Part shown: piece by piece, positions 53,013-61,968 of the stretch | How the letters are laid out: each line of letters begins with the position of its first letter | Position numbering within the stretch: position 1 is the stretch's first letter | NCBI RefSeq assembly: GCF_900141755.1 | Contig: NZ_LT670844.1 | Coordinates: forward strand, 4,464,001-4,528,000 | Direction of reading: 5' to 3' | From: Bradyrhizobium lablabi | GTDB taxonomy: Bacteria > Pseudomonadota > Alphaproteobacteria > Rhizobiales > Xanthobacteraceae | DNA length: 64,000 nt | Made by a program: the position numbers and the translations under genes | The notes under the pieces: model-generated | What the model saw: only the letters and a program-made list of their open reading frames with translations | Told to the model about the DNA's origin: nothing | Database searches by the model: none

Positions 53013-53093
53013 GGTGGTCTCGTCGCGGTGGAGGGCAGATCATTGCAAATCAACCGACCGATTCGAATGACAGATATCCCTCGATTTCGGCCA

Positions 53094-53274
53094 CTTCTCC
53101 CTCGCCCCGCTTGCGGGGGAGGGTCGGGGTGAGGGGGACTCTCCGCGCACTCGGACTCGCGGATAGTCCCCCTCACCCGGCGCTACGCGGTAGCCGAAGC
53201 TTCGCTTCGGCGTTCTTTTTTGAGAACGGCCGCCGAAGGCGGCCTGTGCTCTCCCCGCAAGCGGGGCGAGGTGT
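53094..53274. repeat. Intergenic repeat, family A copy 7 (inverted)
   Basis: CTTCTCCCTCGCCCCGCTTG at the left, GTGAGGGGGACTCTCCGCG in the middle, and CTCTCCCCGCAAGCGGGGCG at the right. It holds an insert with GCCGAAGCTTCGCTTCGGC, itself a hairpin. Confidence 0.9.
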
Positions 53275-53750
53275 CAAGTCCGCATCCCCTTCAGCGGCAG
53301 TTTTGAACTCTCCTTCAGCCGGTCCAGCACGATCGAGGAGCGCACATGGGCGACGCTCTGGTGCGGCATCAACACGTTGTTGACGATGTCGGACAGGCTT
53401 TTGAGGTCGCGCAGCACGGCCTTCAGGAGATAGTCGGCATCACCGGTCAGCGAATAGGCCTCCTGGATATCGTCGACGCGGCCAACCAGCGCGCGGAACC
53501 GTTTGGCGTTGTCGGGTGAGTGGGTCGCGAGCGTGATGTGGATAAAGGCGATGACATTGAAGCCGAGCGCTTCGCTGGCCAGATCAGCGTGATAGCCCGA
53601 AATCACCTTCTCGTCCTCCAGCCGCATCCGCCGGCGCGAGCATTGCGATGCCGACAGGCCGACGGCCTCAGCCAGTTGCTGATTGGTCAGGCGGCCGTCA
53701 TCCTGCAGCGCGCTGAGGATTTTGAGGTCGAAGGCGTCTACCGGGATCAT
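53274..53750 (-). CDS. Lrp/AsnC family transcriptional regulator
   Basis: A 158-residue protein with an N-terminal HTH (DDGRLTNQQLAEAVGLSASQ, SRRRMRLEDEKVISGYHADL) and a C-terminal AsnC/RAM effector domain (SLTGDADYLLKAVLRDLKSL). It is divergent from hpd with palindromes in between, so it probably controls hpd in response to an amino or keto acid of the tyrosine pathway. Confidence 0.94.
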   Translation of the reverse strand: MIPVDAFDLKILSALQDDGRLTNQQLAEAVGLSASQCSRRRMRLEDEKVISGYHADLASEALGFNVIAFIHITLATHSPDNAKRFRALVGRVDDIQEAYSLTGDADYLLKAVLRDLKSLSDIVNNVLMPHQSVAHVRSSIVLDRLKESSKLPLKGMRT

Positions 53751-53763
53751 GCGTAAAATGCCG

Positions 53764-53824
53764 TTTTGTGCACAAAGTGTGCATGATTATGGCAAAGCAT
53801 GAGCCGTTTTGCATGCACTTTGTG
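53764..53824. promoter_or_regulatory. Palindrome cluster between lrp-type gene and hpd
   Basis: TTTGTGCACAAA at 53765-53776 is a perfect palindrome. CACAAAGTG (53771-53779) recurs inverted as CACTTTGTG (53816-53824), and GCAAA (53792-53796) pairs with TTTGC (53808-53812). Arrays of related half sites suit an Lrp-type octamer. Confidence 0.6.
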
Positions 53825-53870
53825 GATTAATTGGCGGAGAATCCACGCCGGCAGATTCAAGGAGACAGCC

Positions 53871-54986
53871 ATGGGTCCATTTCCGCACGACGCGCCGCCG
53901 GCAACCATCAGCGCCGACAATCCGATGGGCACCGATGGTTTCGAGTTTGTCGAATACGCCCATCGCAATCCCGAAGCGCTGCACGCGCTGTTCACGCTGA
54001 TGGGTTTTGCGCCCGTCGCGCGCCACAAGACCAAGAACATCACGCTCTACCGCCAGGGCGACATCAATTATCTCGTCAACGAAGAACCCGGCAGCCACGG
54101 TTTTGCCTTTGTCGCCGCACACGGACCGTGCGCGCCGTCGATGGCGTTTCGGGTGGTCGATGCCAAGGCGGCCTATGCGCGCGCGCTGTCTCTCGGCGCG
54201 GAAGCCGCTGATATCCCCGCCGCGCAAAAGACGCTCGATGTTCCCGCCATCAAGGGCATCGGCGGCAGTCTCCTGTATTTCGTCGATCGCTACGGCGCCA
54301 AGGGCTCGGCGTATGATGCCGAATTCGAGTGGCTGGGTGCCAAGAACCCGCGGCCCGAGGGCGCCGGGCTTTTTTATCTCGATCACCTCACCCACAACGT
54401 CCATCGCGGCCGCATGGATGTCTGGACTTCCTTTTACAAAAAGCTGTTCAACTTCCGCCAGATTCGTTTCTTCGATGTCGAAGGCCGCGCCTCCGGCCTG
54501 TTCTCGCGAGCGCTGACCAGCCCCGACGGCAAAATCCGGATTCCGATCAACGAGGACGCAGGGGATTCCGGCCAGATCGAAGAATATCTCAGCGTCTATC
54601 GCGGCGAGGGCATCCAGCACATCGCCTGCGGCGTCAAGGACATCTGTCGCACAGTCGAGGGTTTGCGGGAGGTCGGCCTGCCGTTCATGCCGTCGCCGCC
54701 GGATACCTATTTCGAGAAGATCGACGCGCGTCTGCCGAAGCATGGCGAAGACGTCGCGCGCCTCAAGCGCGACGGCATCCTGATCGACGGCGAAGGCGTG
54801 GTCGATGGCGGCCAGACCAAAGTGCTGTTGCAGATTTTCTCCGCGAATGCGATCGGACCGATCTTCTTCGAATTCATCCAGCGCAAGGGCGACGACGGTT
54901 TTGGCGAAGGCAACTTTAAAGCGCTGTTCGAATCGATCGAGGAAGATCAGATCCGGCGCGGTGTGCTGAAGGTGGACGCGGCGTAA
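53871..54986 (+). CDS. hpd: 4-hydroxyphenylpyruvate dioxygenase
   Basis: A 371-residue non-heme iron dioxygenase that makes homogentisate from 4-hydroxyphenylpyruvate. The vicinal oxygen chelate fold has its iron ligands in LDHLTHNVHRGRMD (His), GIQHIACGVKDI (His) and IFFEFIQRKGDDGFGEGNF (Glu). The last block also holds the gatekeeper C-terminal helix start. ATG 53871 has AAGGAGA 6 bp upstream. It has its own promoter, separate from the hmgA group. Confidence 0.97.
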   Translation: MGPFPHDAPPATISADNPMGTDGFEFVEYAHRNPEALHALFTLMGFAPVARHKTKNITLYRQGDINYLVNEEPGSHGFAFVAAHGPCAPSMAFRVVDAKAAYARALSLGAEAADIPAAQKTLDVPAIKGIGGSLLYFVDRYGAKGSAYDAEFEWLGAKNPRPEGAGLFYLDHLTHNVHRGRMDVWTSFYKKLFNFRQIRFFDVEGRASGLFSRALTSPDGKIRIPINEDAGDSGQIEEYLSVYRGEGIQHIACGVKDICRTVEGLREVGLPFMPSPPDTYFEKIDARLPKHGEDVARLKRDGILIDGEGVVDGGQTKVLLQIFSANAIGPIFFEFIQRKGDDGFGEGNFKALFESIEEDQIRRGVLKVDAA

Positions 54987-55020
54987 CAGATTGATTGAAT
55001 TGCCGGCGCTATATTCCACC

Positions 55021-55108
55021 GTCATGCCCGGGCTTGTCCCGGGCATCCACGTTCTTGCGCGTTGATGCAAAGGAAGACGTGGATGGCCGGGTCAAGCCCG
55101 GCCATGAC
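55021..55108. repeat. Palindromic repeat, family D copy 3
   Basis: GTCATGCCCGGGCTTGTCCC at the left and GGGTCAAGCCCGGCCATGAC at the right, with GGCATCCACG and CGTGGATGGCC in between. Located between two converging genes, where a bidirectional terminator would be useful. Confidence 0.92.
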
Positions 55109-55116
55109 GAAGAGGC

Positions 55117-56229
55117 TTATCTCGTCCCCTTCCACTCCCGCGTCAGCGCCGCAATATCCGCCGTCTCCGCCTCACGGATCGCTGACGGCGTTCGCGAGAA
55201 GCGTGGCGCCGGTGCCGGTTGCGTCACGCCGTGGCGCTCGACAAAGATATTCCGCGCCGCCATGTGCGGATGCTGCGGCGCTTCCTTCATGGTCAGGACC
55301 GGCGCGAAGCAGATGTCGGTGCCTTCCATGATGTTGCACCACTCGTCGCGCGTTTTTGTCTTGAAGACGTCCACCAATTTTTGCTTGAGCGCGGGCCACG
55401 CCTTGCGGTCCATCTGCGCGTCGAAATCGGCTTCCGTCAGCCCCGCGTGCTGGCGCAGCAACGCGTAAAATTGCGGCTCGATCGAGCCGATCGAGACGAA
55501 CCGGCCGCAGGCGCATTCGTAGACGCCGTAAAAATGCGCGCCGCCGTCGAGAAAATTGCTCTCGCGCTGGTCGGTCCATCGCCCTGCCGCCGCCATGTCG
55601 AAAAACATCGAGAGCAGCGATGCCGCCCCGTCGCACATCGCGGCATCGACGACCTGTCCCTTGCCCGATCTCGATGCTTCCAGCAGCGCGGCGAGGACGC
55701 CGACCACCAGATAGAGCGCGCCGCCGCCGAAATCGCCGACCAGATTGAGCGGCGGCACCGGCCGCTCCTTTGGCCCGATCGCCGCCAGCGCGCCGGTCAC
55801 CGAGATATAGTTGATGTCGTGGCCGGCGGCCTGCGCCAGCGGGCCTTCCTGGCCCCACCCGGTCATGCGGCCGTAAACAAGTCGCGGGTTGCGCGCCAGC
55901 ACCACATCGGGCCCGAGCCCCAGCCGCTCCATCACGCCGGGCCGAAAGCCCTCGATCAGCGCGTCGGCATGGCCAAGCAAATCCAGCACCTGCGCGATTG
56001 AAGCCGTGTCCTTCAGATCGAGCTCGACGACCTTTCGCCCCCGCCCCGCCACCGATTTGAGATTTTTCCTGGCGCCGACGCGGTCGAGCGTGACCACCTC
56101 CGCGCCCATGTCCGCCAGCATCATGCAGGCGAACGGGCCCGGTCCGATGCCGGCGAATTCGATGATACGAAAACCGGCGAGCGGGCCGGAAGTTTGGGTC
56201 GCGGAATGCGGGGCTGATTTGTCGAGCAC
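55117..56229 (-). CDS. CaiB/BaiF (class III) CoA-transferase, alpha-methylacyl-CoA racemase-like
   Basis: A 370-residue protein with [20 protein letters not shown] at the start and the [12 protein letters not shown]oA-binding region. [20 protein letters not shown] holds the His of AMACR-type racemases in the AGHD block. So a racemase of 2-methyl-branched acyl-CoA is more probable than a CoA transfer reaction. It is on the same strand downstream of the LLM oxidoreductase, with only 34 bp between them, so they are probably co-transcribed. Confidence 0.9.
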   Translation of the reverse strand: MLDKSAPHSATQTSGPLAGFRIIEFAGIGPGPFACMMLADMGAEVVTLDRVGARKNLKSVAGRGRKVVELDLKDTASIAQVLDLLGHADALIEGFRPGVMERLGLGPDVVLARNPRLVYGRMTGWGQEGPLAQAAGHDINYISVTGALAAIGPKERPVPPLNLVGDFGGGALYLVVGVLAALLEASRSGKGQVVDAAMCDGAASLLSMFFDMAAAGRWTDQRESNFLDGGAHFYGVYECACGRFVSIGSIEPQFYALLRQHAGLTEADFDAQMDRKAWPALKQKLVDVFKTKTRDEWCNIMEGTDICFAPVLTMKEAPQHPHMAARNIFVERHGVTQPAPAPRFSRTPSAIREAETADIAALTREWKGTR

Positions 56230-56263
56230 GTTGTTATTCCCGTTGAAATGAGAGGCGTAAAAA

Positions 56264-57625
56264 CTATGACGTTGCGGAAGTCTTGTTCGCGGGAGTCTTG
56301 CTCGCGGAAGTCTTGCTCATGGAAGTCTCGGCCCCGTGGCGTCCGGGGTCGCTCAAGGTGACCTTGGCGGCGTCTGCCCAAAGCTTCGCGTTTTGCTTCT
56401 GGCGTTCGGTGCCGGTGCCTTCCTCGGCGATCTTGCGGCCGAGAGCGATGAAGACCGGAATCTCCTCGTCACGCATCGATCCTGTCGATTGCTTGCGCCG
56501 CATCGCTTTTTCGATGTAAGGCGCGAGTTCTTCCTGCTTGCGCTTTTCCCGCTCGATTTCGCGTTGCCGGAATTCCGGCATCACATCCTTGGCGAACAGT
56601 TCTAGCGCTTCGCAGATATGCTGATGCCGGTTGCGGCCGCCCTGCTGGATGAACACGGTCTGGTCGACGCCTGACTCCTCGAAATGCCGCAGATGGGTCC
56701 GCAATTGATCCGGCGTGCCGATGCCGTGCTCGGCGCCAGCTTCCGGCAGCGCATGGCGCGCCTTTTCGAAATTGGCCCAGATGTCGGTGCGCCCCGGCCG
56801 GTGCTCGCCGAACACGTAATGATGCGCCAGGCCGTAGCGGAAGAACCGCAATCCGTCCTCGCCGCGGCGGCGCGCCTCCATCTCGTCTGGATGGAGTGAG
56901 AAGCCGGTCACCATGGCGACGTTGGGATTGACCGCATGCCCGATCGGCACGCATTCCTCCTTGAAGATGCGGTAGTAGTCATCGACCCATTGCCGCGCCT
57001 CGCGCGGATCGACGAAGGAAAACGTCAGCGCGCCGATGCCGTGACGCGCCGCCATCTTGATGGTCTCGCGGTTGGAGCAGGCGACCCACAGCGGCGGGTG
57101 CGGCTTCTGCACCGGCTTCGGCACCACGTTGCGGCACGGCATCTCGAAGAACTCGCCCTTGAAGCCGGGATAGGGGTCCATCACCATCATGTCGGCGCAT
57201 TGCTCGACGCCCTCTTTCCACATCCGCCGCTTCTCGACCGGATCGAAGCCGACATTGAAGCCGCCGAGCTCCATCACCGAGGCGCTTTCGCCGGTGCCGA
57301 ATTCGACGCGGCCGTTGGAGACGAGGTCGAGGGTCGCGATGCGCTCGGCGACGCGGGCGGGGTGATTATATTTCGGCGGCATCAGGCAGATGCCGTGGCC
57401 GAGACGGATATTTTTGGTGCGCTGCGAGCACGCCGCGAGAAAAATCTCGGGCGCGGAGGAGTGCGAATATTCCTCGAGAAAATGATGCTCGACTTCCCAG
57501 GCGTAATCGATGCCGAGTCTATCTGCGAGTTCGACCTGGTCGAGCGCCTCCTGGAACAGCCTATGCTCGTCGCCCTCGTGCCACGGCCGCGGCAGTTGAT
57601 GCTCGTAGAAAATGCCAAATTTCAT
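56264..57625 (-). CDS. LLM class flavin-dependent oxidoreductase
   Basis: A 453-residue luciferase-like monooxygenase (FMN or F420 type). [20 protein letters not shown] and [20 protein letters not shown] are family blocks, and [16 protein letters not shown] and [20 protein letters not shown] come later. The C-terminal ~20 residues ([18 protein letters not shown]) are low complexity, encoded by a 15-bp tandem repeat, and lie outside the fold. It is upstream of the racemase-like gene. The substrate is not known. Confidence 0.9.
   Translation of the reverse strand: MKFGIFYEHQLPRPWHEGDEHRLFQEALDQVELADRLGIDYAWEVEHHFLEEYSHSSAPEIFLAACSQRTKNIRLGHGICLMPPKYNHPARVAERIATLDLVSNGRVEFGTGESASVMELGGFNVGFDPVEKRRMWKEGVEQCADMMVMDPYPGFKGEFFEMPCRNVVPKPVQKPHPPLWVACSNRETIKMAARHGIGALTFSFVDPREARQWVDDYYRIFKEECVPIGHAVNPNVAMVTGFSLHPDEMEARRRGEDGLRFFRYGLAHHYVFGEHRPGRTDIWANFEKARHALPEAGAEHGIGTPDQLRTHLRHFEESGVDQTVFIQQGGRNRHQHICEALELFAKDVMPEFRQREIEREKRKQEELAPYIEKAMRRKQSTGSMRDEEIPVFIALGRKIAEEGTGTERQKQNAKLWADAAKVTLSDPGRHGAETSMSKTSASKTPANKTSATS
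56274..56333. repeat. 15-bp tandem repeat inside a gene (four units)
   Basis: Units GCGGAAGTCTTGTTC, GCGGGAGTCTTGCTC, GCGGAAGTCTTGCTC and ATGGAAGTCTCGGCC are head to tail. On the coding strand they give a five-residue repeat rich in Lys, Thr, Ser and Ala at the end of the LLM protein. Confidence 0.85.
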
Positions 57626-57649
57626 GGGCGCTCCCGGGGAACTTGTTAA

Positions 57650-57665
57650 TTAGCTGATTAGCTAA
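57650..57665. promoter_or_regulatory. Dyad upstream of the LLM oxidoreductase
   Basis: TTAGCT-GATT-AGCTAA is a perfect inverted repeat 24 bp before the start codon (57625). The A/T-rich form with TTAG-like arms is typical of MarR-type operators. No such regulator is adjacent. Confidence 0.5.
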
Positions 57666-57779
57666 ATTGTCTCGCCTTCGGGAGAGGGTGGCAAGCACCT
57701 TTTGGGGAGAATACGGGCTAAATGCAGAGCGGCGCGCATGGCTAGCACGCCGCGTCCAGCAACTTGCGTTTAGGCGCTA

Positions 57780-58580
57780 TCAGCCGGCCGCAGTCACGGC
57801 GCGCTGTGCCATCACCTTGATCAGGTTGGCGCGATAGTCCGCCGTTCCCTGCAGATCGCTCAAGAGCCCGCTTGAGGAAATTGCGATGCTGCTGAGCGCG
57901 GCCGCCGACCAGTTGGCCTTCAGCGCCGCCTCGATCGCCGGCAGGCGCATCACACCGGATGAAGACGCGCCGGTGGCCGCCGCACGGACATCGCCCGATT
58001 TTGTCTTGGCGACGAACACGCCGGTGAGCGCAAAACGCGACGCCGGATGCGGGAATTTGGAATAGCCCGCTTTGGCCGGAACAGGGAACGACACGGCGGT
58101 GATGATCTCGCCGTCGGCCAGCGCCGTTGAGAACAGGCCCTTGAAGAAATCATCGGCCGCGATGCTGCGCTTGTTGGTCTTGACGGTGGCGCCGAGCGCC
58201 AGCACCGCCGCCGGATAATCCGCGGCGGGATCGTTGTTGGCGAGCGAGCCGCCGATGGTGCCCCGATAGCGCACGGCGGGATCGCCGATCAGCGAGACAA
58301 GGTAAGTGAGCGCGGGGATCGCCTTTTGCGCCGCCGCGTTGGTGGCGACGTCGTAATGCGGCGTCGCCGCCTTGATGGTCACCGCGTCAACGGAAACCTC
58401 GATGCCGATCAGCTCCTTGATCTTGCAGAGATCGATCACGTCGGAGGGCGACGCCAGCCGCTGCTTCATCACAGGGATCAGCGTGTGGCCGCCGGCGAGA
58501 TATTTTGCCTCTTTGCCCTTGGAAAATAACGCCGCGGCTTCGTCGACGGAGGAGGGGCGATGATAGGTCGTTGCGTACAT
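57780..58580 (-). CDS. Molybdenum hydroxylase medium subunit (CoxM-like, FAD-binding)
   Basis: A 266-residue FAD subunit of the xanthine dehydrogenase / CO dehydrogenase-like family. YLAGGHTLIPVMKQRLASPS matches the AGGHS FAD motif and TIGGSLANNDPAADYPAA the TIGG motif. The Met at 58580 (MYATTYHRPSS) with GGGAGC upstream is the start. It takes electrons from the small iron-sulfur subunit. It lies 14 bp after the large subunit gene. Confidence 0.93.
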   Translation of the reverse strand: MYATTYHRPSSVDEAAALFSKGKEAKYLAGGHTLIPVMKQRLASPSDVIDLCKIKELIGIEVSVDAVTIKAATPHYDVATNAAAQKAIPALTYLVSLIGDPAVRYRGTIGGSLANNDPAADYPAAVLALGATVKTNKRSIAADDFFKGLFSTALADGEIITAVSFPVPAKAGYSKFPHPASRFALTGVFVAKTKSGDVRAAATGASSSGVMRLPAIEAALKANWSAAALSSIAISSSGLLSDLQGTADYRANLIKVMAQRAVTAAG

Positions 58581-58594
58581 GGCTATGCTCCCTC

Positions 58595-60937
58595 TTAAGC
58601 GGCGTGAATGGCGCGCCACACCCGGTCGGGTGTCGCCGGCATCTCAAGCTTGTTGTTGCCGATGGCGTCCGTGATGGCGTTGATGACGGCAGCAGATGCG
58701 CCGATCGCGCCGGCTTCGCCGCAGCCCTTGACGCCGAGCGGATTGCCCGGACACAGCGTCGGGGTGTGGTTTAATTTGAACGACGGCAGATCGTCGGCGC
58801 GCGGCATGGTGTAATCCATGAACGACGCGGTCACGAGCTGACCGTTAGAGTCATAAACCGCGCCTTCCAGCAGCGCCTGGCCGATGCCTTGGGCGAGGCC
58901 GCCATGGACCTGGCCTTCGACGATCATCGGGTTGATCAGCCGCCCAAAATCGTCCGCCGCCACGAAGTTGACGAACGAAGTCTTGCCGGTCGCGGAATCG
59001 ACTTCCAGTTCGCAGATATAGGCACCGGCCGGGAAGGTGAAGTTGGTGGGGTCGTAGAACGCGGTTTCCTTCAACCCCGGCTCCATGCCGTCGGGCAGAT
59101 TGTGCGCGGTATAGGCGGCGAGCGCGACCATCGGCAGCGCGATCGACTTGTCGGTGCCGGTGACCTTGAACTCGCCGTTCTCGATGACGATGTCGCCCTC
59201 GGACGCTTCCAATAGATGCGAGGCGATCTTCTTGGCCTTGGCCTCGACCTTCTCCATCGCCTTGACGATGGCGGTGCCGCCGACCGCGATCGAGCGCGAG
59301 CCGTAGGTACCCATGCCGAACTGCACCTTGTCGGTGTCGCCATGGACGATCTGTACCTGGCTGATGGGAACGCCGAGACGTTCGGAGATCAGTTGCGCGA
59401 ATGTCGTCTCATGGCCCTGGCCGTGGCTGTGCGACCCCGTGAGGACCTCGATGGTGCCCACCGGATTGACGCGGACCTCCGCGGATTCCCAAAGGCCTAC
59501 GCCGGCGCCTAGGCTGCCGACCGCTTTCGAGGGCGCGATGCCGCAGGCCTCGATATAGCAGGAGAAGCCGATGCCGCGCAGCTTGCCTTCCGACTTCGCC
59601 TTTGCCTTGCGCGCGGGGAAGCCGGCGTAATCGATCGCCTTCAACGCCGCATCGAGCGAGGCGCCGAAATCGCCGATGTCATAGGCCATGATGACCGGCG
59701 TCTGATAGGGGAATTGGGTGATAAAATTCTTGCGGCGCAGTTCGCCCGGGTCGACCTTCAATTGCCGCGCCGCGGTCTCCATCATCCGCTCGACCAGATA
59801 GCTCGCTTCGGGCCGGCCCGCGCCGCGATAGGCATCGACCGGCGTGGTGTTGGTATAGACGCCCATCACCTCTGCATAGATCGCCGGGATGACATACTGG
59901 CCCGACAGCAGCGTGACATAGAGATAGGTCGGCACCGCGGACGAAAACAGCGACATATAGGCGCCGAAATTGGCGTGGGTTTTCACCCGCAAGCCCAAAA
60001 TCTTGTTGTCCTTGTCGAACGCCATCTCCGCCTTCGAGACGTGGTCGCGGCCATGCGCGTCGGTGAGGAAGGCCTCGGTGCGGTCGCCGGTCCATTTGAC
60101 GGGACGACGCACTTTCTTCGACGCCCACAGGGCGACCATTTCCTCGGGGTAAATGTAGATCTTGGAGCCAAAACCGCCGCCGACATCGGGCGCGATCACC
60201 CGCAGCTTGTGCTCCTGCGCGATATTGTAGAACGCCGACAATACGAGGCGCGCGACATGCGGATTCTGCGACGTCGTGTAGAGCGTAAAATGCTCTTCGG
60301 CTTCGTTATACTCCGCGATCGCCGAGCGCGGCTCCATCGCATTCGGCACCAGGCGGTTATTGGTGAGTTCGAGGGTGACGATGTTGGCCGCCTTCGCAAA
60401 GGCGTCCTTGACGGTAGCTTCATCGCCGAGCGCCCAGTCATAGACCACGTTGCCAGGTGCTTCCGGGTGCAGCTGCGGCGCGCCCGGCTTGATCGCGGCG
60501 CGAATGTCCGCCGCGGCCGGGAGCTCTTCGTAAGTGACGACCACGGCTTCCGCCGCATCCTTGGCCTGGTTTTTGGTCTCCGCGATCACGACCGCGACCG
60601 CTTGGCCAACGAAGCGCACCGTCTCCGGCGCCATCGCCGGCCACGCGCCCATCTTCATCGGCGTGCCGTCCTTTGAGGTGATCGCCCAGCCGCAAATCAA
60701 ATTGCCGACCTTGTCATCGACGATCTCTTTGCCCGTGAGCACGCCGACCACGCCGGGCATTTTCATCGCCGCCGACGAATCGATGCTCTTTACTTTCGCA
60801 TGGGCGTGGGGGCTTCGGATGAAATGGGCATAGGTCATGCCCTGCAATTTGATGTCATCGACGTAGCGGCCCTTGCCTGTGATAAAACGCCGGTCTTCCT
60901 TGCGCACCACGCTTGCGCCAATGCCTTCAACGCCCAT
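58595..60937 (-). CDS. Molybdenum hydroxylase large subunit (form II CoxL-like)
   Basis: A 780-residue molybdenum-binding subunit of the xanthine dehydrogenase family. [20 protein letters not shown] and [17 protein letters not shown] are cofactor-binding blocks, and [18 protein letters not shown] near the end contains the active-site Glu. The loop [10 protein letters not shown] near residue 370 is the form II type; true CO dehydrogenase (form I) has AYxCSFR. So it probably hydroxylates an organic aromatic or aldehyde, not CO. It is the middle gene of the S-L-M unit. Confidence 0.94.
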   Translation of the reverse strand: MGVEGIGASVVRKEDRRFITGKGRYVDDIKLQGMTYAHFIRSPHAHAKVKSIDSSAAMKMPGVVGVLTGKEIVDDKVGNLICGWAITSKDGTPMKMGAWPAMAPETVRFVGQAVAVVIAETKNQAKDAAEAVVVTYEELPAAADIRAAIKPGAPQLHPEAPGNVVYDWALGDEATVKDAFAKAANIVTLELTNNRLVPNAMEPRSAIAEYNEAEEHFTLYTTSQNPHVARLVLSAFYNIAQEHKLRVIAPDVGGGFGSKIYIYPEEMVALWASKKVRRPVKWTGDRTEAFLTDAHGRDHVSKAEMAFDKDNKILGLRVKTHANFGAYMSLFSSAVPTYLYVTLLSGQYVIPAIYAEVMGVYTNTTPVDAYRGAGRPEASYLVERMMETAARQLKVDPGELRRKNFITQFPYQTPVIMAYDIGDFGASLDAALKAIDYAGFPARKAKAKSEGKLRGIGFSCYIEACGIAPSKAVGSLGAGVGLWESAEVRVNPVGTIEVLTGSHSHGQGHETTFAQLISERLGVPISQVQIVHGDTDKVQFGMGTYGSRSIAVGGTAIVKAMEKVEAKAKKIASHLLEASEGDIVIENGEFKVTGTDKSIALPMVALAAYTAHNLPDGMEPGLKETAFYDPTNFTFPAGAYICELEVDSATGKTSFVNFVAADDFGRLINPMIVEGQVHGGLAQGIGQALLEGAVYDSNGQLVTASFMDYTMPRADDLPSFKLNHTPTLCPGNPLGVKGCGEAGAIGASAAVINAITDAIGNNKLEMPATPDRVWRAIHAA

Positions 60938-61024
60938 GTCCGTTCTCCCTACCGGAGTTTGTTGTCCGCCATTTCCATCGAAATTCGGCGGTCTTGATCG
61001 GGTAAATCGGTGGTCTGTCGCGCG

Positions 61025-61510
<486 letters not shown>

Positions 61511-61968
61511 GCGTAAACCCTCCCGATGAATTATTGATTGATCCGATTAGAAGCACGGGGGCCGGACTTTGCAACTGGGAATTTGGTTGCGGGGGTCATT
61601 GTGATGTCGCGATCGTCGCACCCGGCGTCCCGGCGAGCGGCGGGGGCGGCCGCCGGGCCGCGCATCGCCCTACGCAAATTTGCGCACTCCAAATAATGAC
61701 TCCGTCATGCCCGGGCTTGTCCAGGCTTGTCCCGGGCATCCACGTCTTCCCTCCTTGGCAGCAAGAAGGACGTGGATGGCCGGGACAAGCCCGGCCACGA
61801 CGGAGAGGTAGGCGTCCCGGATTGCGCTGCACTTCATCCGGGTTACTGGCCTGCCGATCCGCCCGAAATTTACGGCCTTTTATCTATTCTGCTCTAATTT
61901 TCGGCTTCGGCTCCGGGGGCTCGCGCCCCCGGTCCGGCTGTTTTGCGGAAAAAAGACGGGGGTCCGAG
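61511..61968. other. Gene-free region before the chemotaxis receptor
   Basis: About 460 bp with a family D repeat (61703-61803) and an 8-bp hairpin CCGGGGGC-TCGC-GCCCCCGG at 61913-61932 followed by GTTTTG. The hairpin may be a terminator or a leader structure for the receptor gene. No gene is evident. Confidence 0.55.
61703..61803. repeat. Palindromic repeat, family D copy 4
   Basis: GTCATGCCCGGGCTTGTCC, then a short duplication AGGCTTGTCCCGGGCATCCA, and GACAAGCCCGGCCACGACGG at the right. The duplicated CTTGTCC looks like slippage. Confidence 0.88.

Noticed and set aside
58595..60937. Form I carbon monoxide dehydrogenase
   Set aside because: The active-site loop is AYRGAGR, not AYxCSFR, and accessory cox genes are absent.
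61596..61832. 78-residue open frame before the chemotaxis receptor
   Set aside because: It is a translation of the family D repeat (GHPRPSC-like strings) and has no start signal.
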